In this document: piece after piece, positions 52,832-53,748 of the stretch
Layout of the letters: every line of letters begins with the position of its first letter
Numbering within the stretch: position 1 is the stretch's first letter
Source: Methylococcales bacterium
Lineage (GTDB): Bacteria > Pseudomonadota > Gammaproteobacteria > Methylococcales > Methylomonadaceae
NCBI GenBank assembly: GCA_026399075.1
Contig: JAPLRR010000074.1
Coordinates: 1-53,748, forward strand
Direction: 5' to 3'
DNA length: 53,748 nt
Position numbers and translations under genes: made by a program
The notes under the pieces: generated by a model
Database searches by the model: none
Told to the model about the DNA's origin: nothing
The model's input: only the letters and a program-made list of their open reading frames with translations

Positions 52832-53518
52832 GTGAGTTTAGCGATATTTGATTTAGATAATACCCTGATAGCCGATGACAGCGATTACTTGTGGGGCCAG
52901 TTTCTGGTTGACCAAGGCATTGTTGACCCAGGCCATTATGAAAGTGCCAACGCCAAATTCTATGAAGACTATAAACAAGGCACATTGGACATCGTGGAAT
53001 TTTTACATTTTTCCTTGCAACCTTTGGCACAAAACGACCCCGAACAGTTGTACCAATGGCGGGCGCAGTTTGTCAATGACATCATCAAACCGCTGCTGCT
53101 AAGCCCGGCGCAAGAACTGATCGCCAAACATCGTGACAGGGGCGACACCTTATTGGTCATTACCGCCACCAACCGCTTTGTCACAGAACCCATAGTCAAA
53201 CTTTACGGCATTGAAAACCTACTGGCCACCACGCCCGAATTTGTCGATGGCCGCTATACGGGTAGCTATACGGGCATCCCTTGTTTTCAGGAAGGCAAGG
53301 TGAAATTATTGGCGGATTGGCTGAAAACCAGCACGGAAACCATGGCGGGCAGTTGGTTTTATAGTGATTCCCATAACGACTTGCCCTTGCTCAACTTAGT
53401 GGAACATCCGGTTGCCGTAGACCCTGACGAAAAACTAAGCGCCTACGCAAAAACCGCAGGCTGGCCCATCATCAGTTTGCGGCAAGGCGTCTGTCCGACG
53501 GGGCATTTGCATAAATAG
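52832..53518 (+). CDS. HAD-IB family phosphatase (SerB-like)
   Basis: 228 residues from GTG 52832, which has an AGG ribosome-binding site and gives SLAIFDLDNTLIADDSDYLW directly at the N-terminus (nucleophile DxDNT). LLVITATNRFVTEPIVKLYGIENLLATTPEF is motif II, and GSWFYSDSHNDLPLLNLVEHPVAVDPD is motif III/IV with the metal-binding Asp pair. HAD-IB enzymes with this layout hydrolyse phosphoserine-like or histidinol-phosphate substrates. In many gammaproteobacteria such a gene lies next to rppH. Substrate not determinable. Confidence 0.9.
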   Translation: MSLAIFDLDNTLIADDSDYLWGQFLVDQGIVDPGHYESANAKFYEDYKQGTLDIVEFLHFSLQPLAQNDPEQLYQWRAQFVNDIIKPLLLSPAQELIAKHRDRGDTLLVITATNRFVTEPIVKLYGIENLLATTPEFVDGRYTGSYTGIPCFQEGKVKLLADWLKTSTETMAGSWFYSDSHNDLPLLNLVEHPVAVDPDEKLSAYAKTAGWPIISLRQGVCPTGHLHK

Positions 53519-53586
53519 GCCGCCATCCTTACTATTAAGCTAGTTTTAAAGATAATAAAAATAGTTAGTTACAGTGTGCGACAGCC

Positions 53587-53607
53587 CCCTCTCCCCCAGG
53601 GAGAGGG
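53587..53607. repeat. REP-like palindrome
   Basis: CCCTCTCCC and GGGAGAGGG are perfect inverted copies around a three-base CCA loop, located 70 bases after the HAD phosphatase stop. It could terminate transcription or be a dispersed REP element. Confidence 0.6.
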
Positions 53608-53704
53608 CCTTACACGTGTAGGTTTTTAATAAAAAGTATGACGAGACAGTGCGTTGAGGTAAATTGATGAGAGTCATCAACATCTATTTACCGAAGGTAC
53701 CGCC

Positions 53705-53748
53705 ATGTCTCGCCACCCAGAACTATACCAATGGATCGACACCGTTGT
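53705..53748 (+). CDS. Partial gene at window edge, possible transposase start
   Basis: An ATG at 53705 opens a frame MSRHPELYQWIDTV that runs off the window. The 60 bases before it include an interrupted inverted repeat (ggtaaattgatga...tcatcaacatctatttacc), compatible with an insertion-sequence end. Identification as a transposase is a guess from style and context; only 14 codons are visible. Confidence 0.3.
   Translation, partial: MSRHPELYQWIDTV

Noticed and set aside
1..53748. CRISPR arrays, tRNA, rRNA
   Set aside because: No regularly spaced repeats of CRISPR type and no cloverleaf or ribosomal RNA sequence recognised on reading either strand.

Overview
The window reads as chromosomal DNA of a gammaproteobacterium, most likely a methanotroph-like member of the Methylococcales. 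This rests on the style of the housekeeping genes (bamA-skp-fabZ-lpxA, efp/epmA/epmB, rppH), a PEP-CTERM protein next to polysaccharide genes, and characteristic short palindromic repeats. No methane-oxidation gene and no rRNA or tRNA gene is visible, so the assignment is an inference.

Region 1 (89-14047) is an exopolysaccharide locus. Ten minus-strand genes are packed with ATGA-type overlaps: two acyltransferases of the left-handed beta-helix type, four glycosyltransferases, a secreted glycoside-hydrolase-like protein, a WecG/TagA-type transferase fused to a degenerate sugar-phosphate transferase domain, a complete initiating sugar-phosphate transferase, and a degenerate nucleotidyltransferase-like protein. 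A Wzx-type flippase is divergent, followed by an ATP-grasp enzyme.

Region 2 (14342-21525) holds an LprI-like periplasmic protein, the RNA-repair pair rtcR (sigma-54 activator) and rtcB (RNA ligase) with a recognisable -24/-12 promoter between them, a small membrane protein, and the potassium uptake pair trkA-trkH.

Region 3 (21709-23491) is a small AT-rich island with two overlapping genes: an unrecognised 178-residue protein and a ParA/MinD-like ATPase with two C-terminal membrane helices. It is the best candidate here for an undescribed two-component system.

Region 4 (23709-31656) contains a MIO-type aromatic amino acid ammonia-lyase, an NlpE/META-domain envelope protein, and a tightly coupled operon purC - HAD/UbiA fusion - small multidrug-resistance-type transporter - GT-C glycosyltransferase. 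The UbiA part resembles decaprenyl-phosphate phosphoribosyltransferase, which suggests a polyprenyl-phosphate-pentose glycosylation route. djlA is divergent.

Region 5 (31657-35858) is accessory: an unexplained 0.6 kb stretch, a MazF/PemK-type toxin-antitoxin pair, palindromic repeats, a PEP-CTERM protein whose signal-peptide region contains an exact 4 x 8 bp tandem repeat able to switch reading frame, and an outer-membrane beta-barrel protein.

Region 6 (35946-53748) holds two large GGDEF-EAL cyclic-di-GMP proteins, srkA, rnhB, lpxA, fabZ, skp, bamA, the complete set epmA-efp and epmB for EF-P lysylation, corA, rppH, a HAD phosphatase, and at the edge a repeat and the first codons of a possible transposase.
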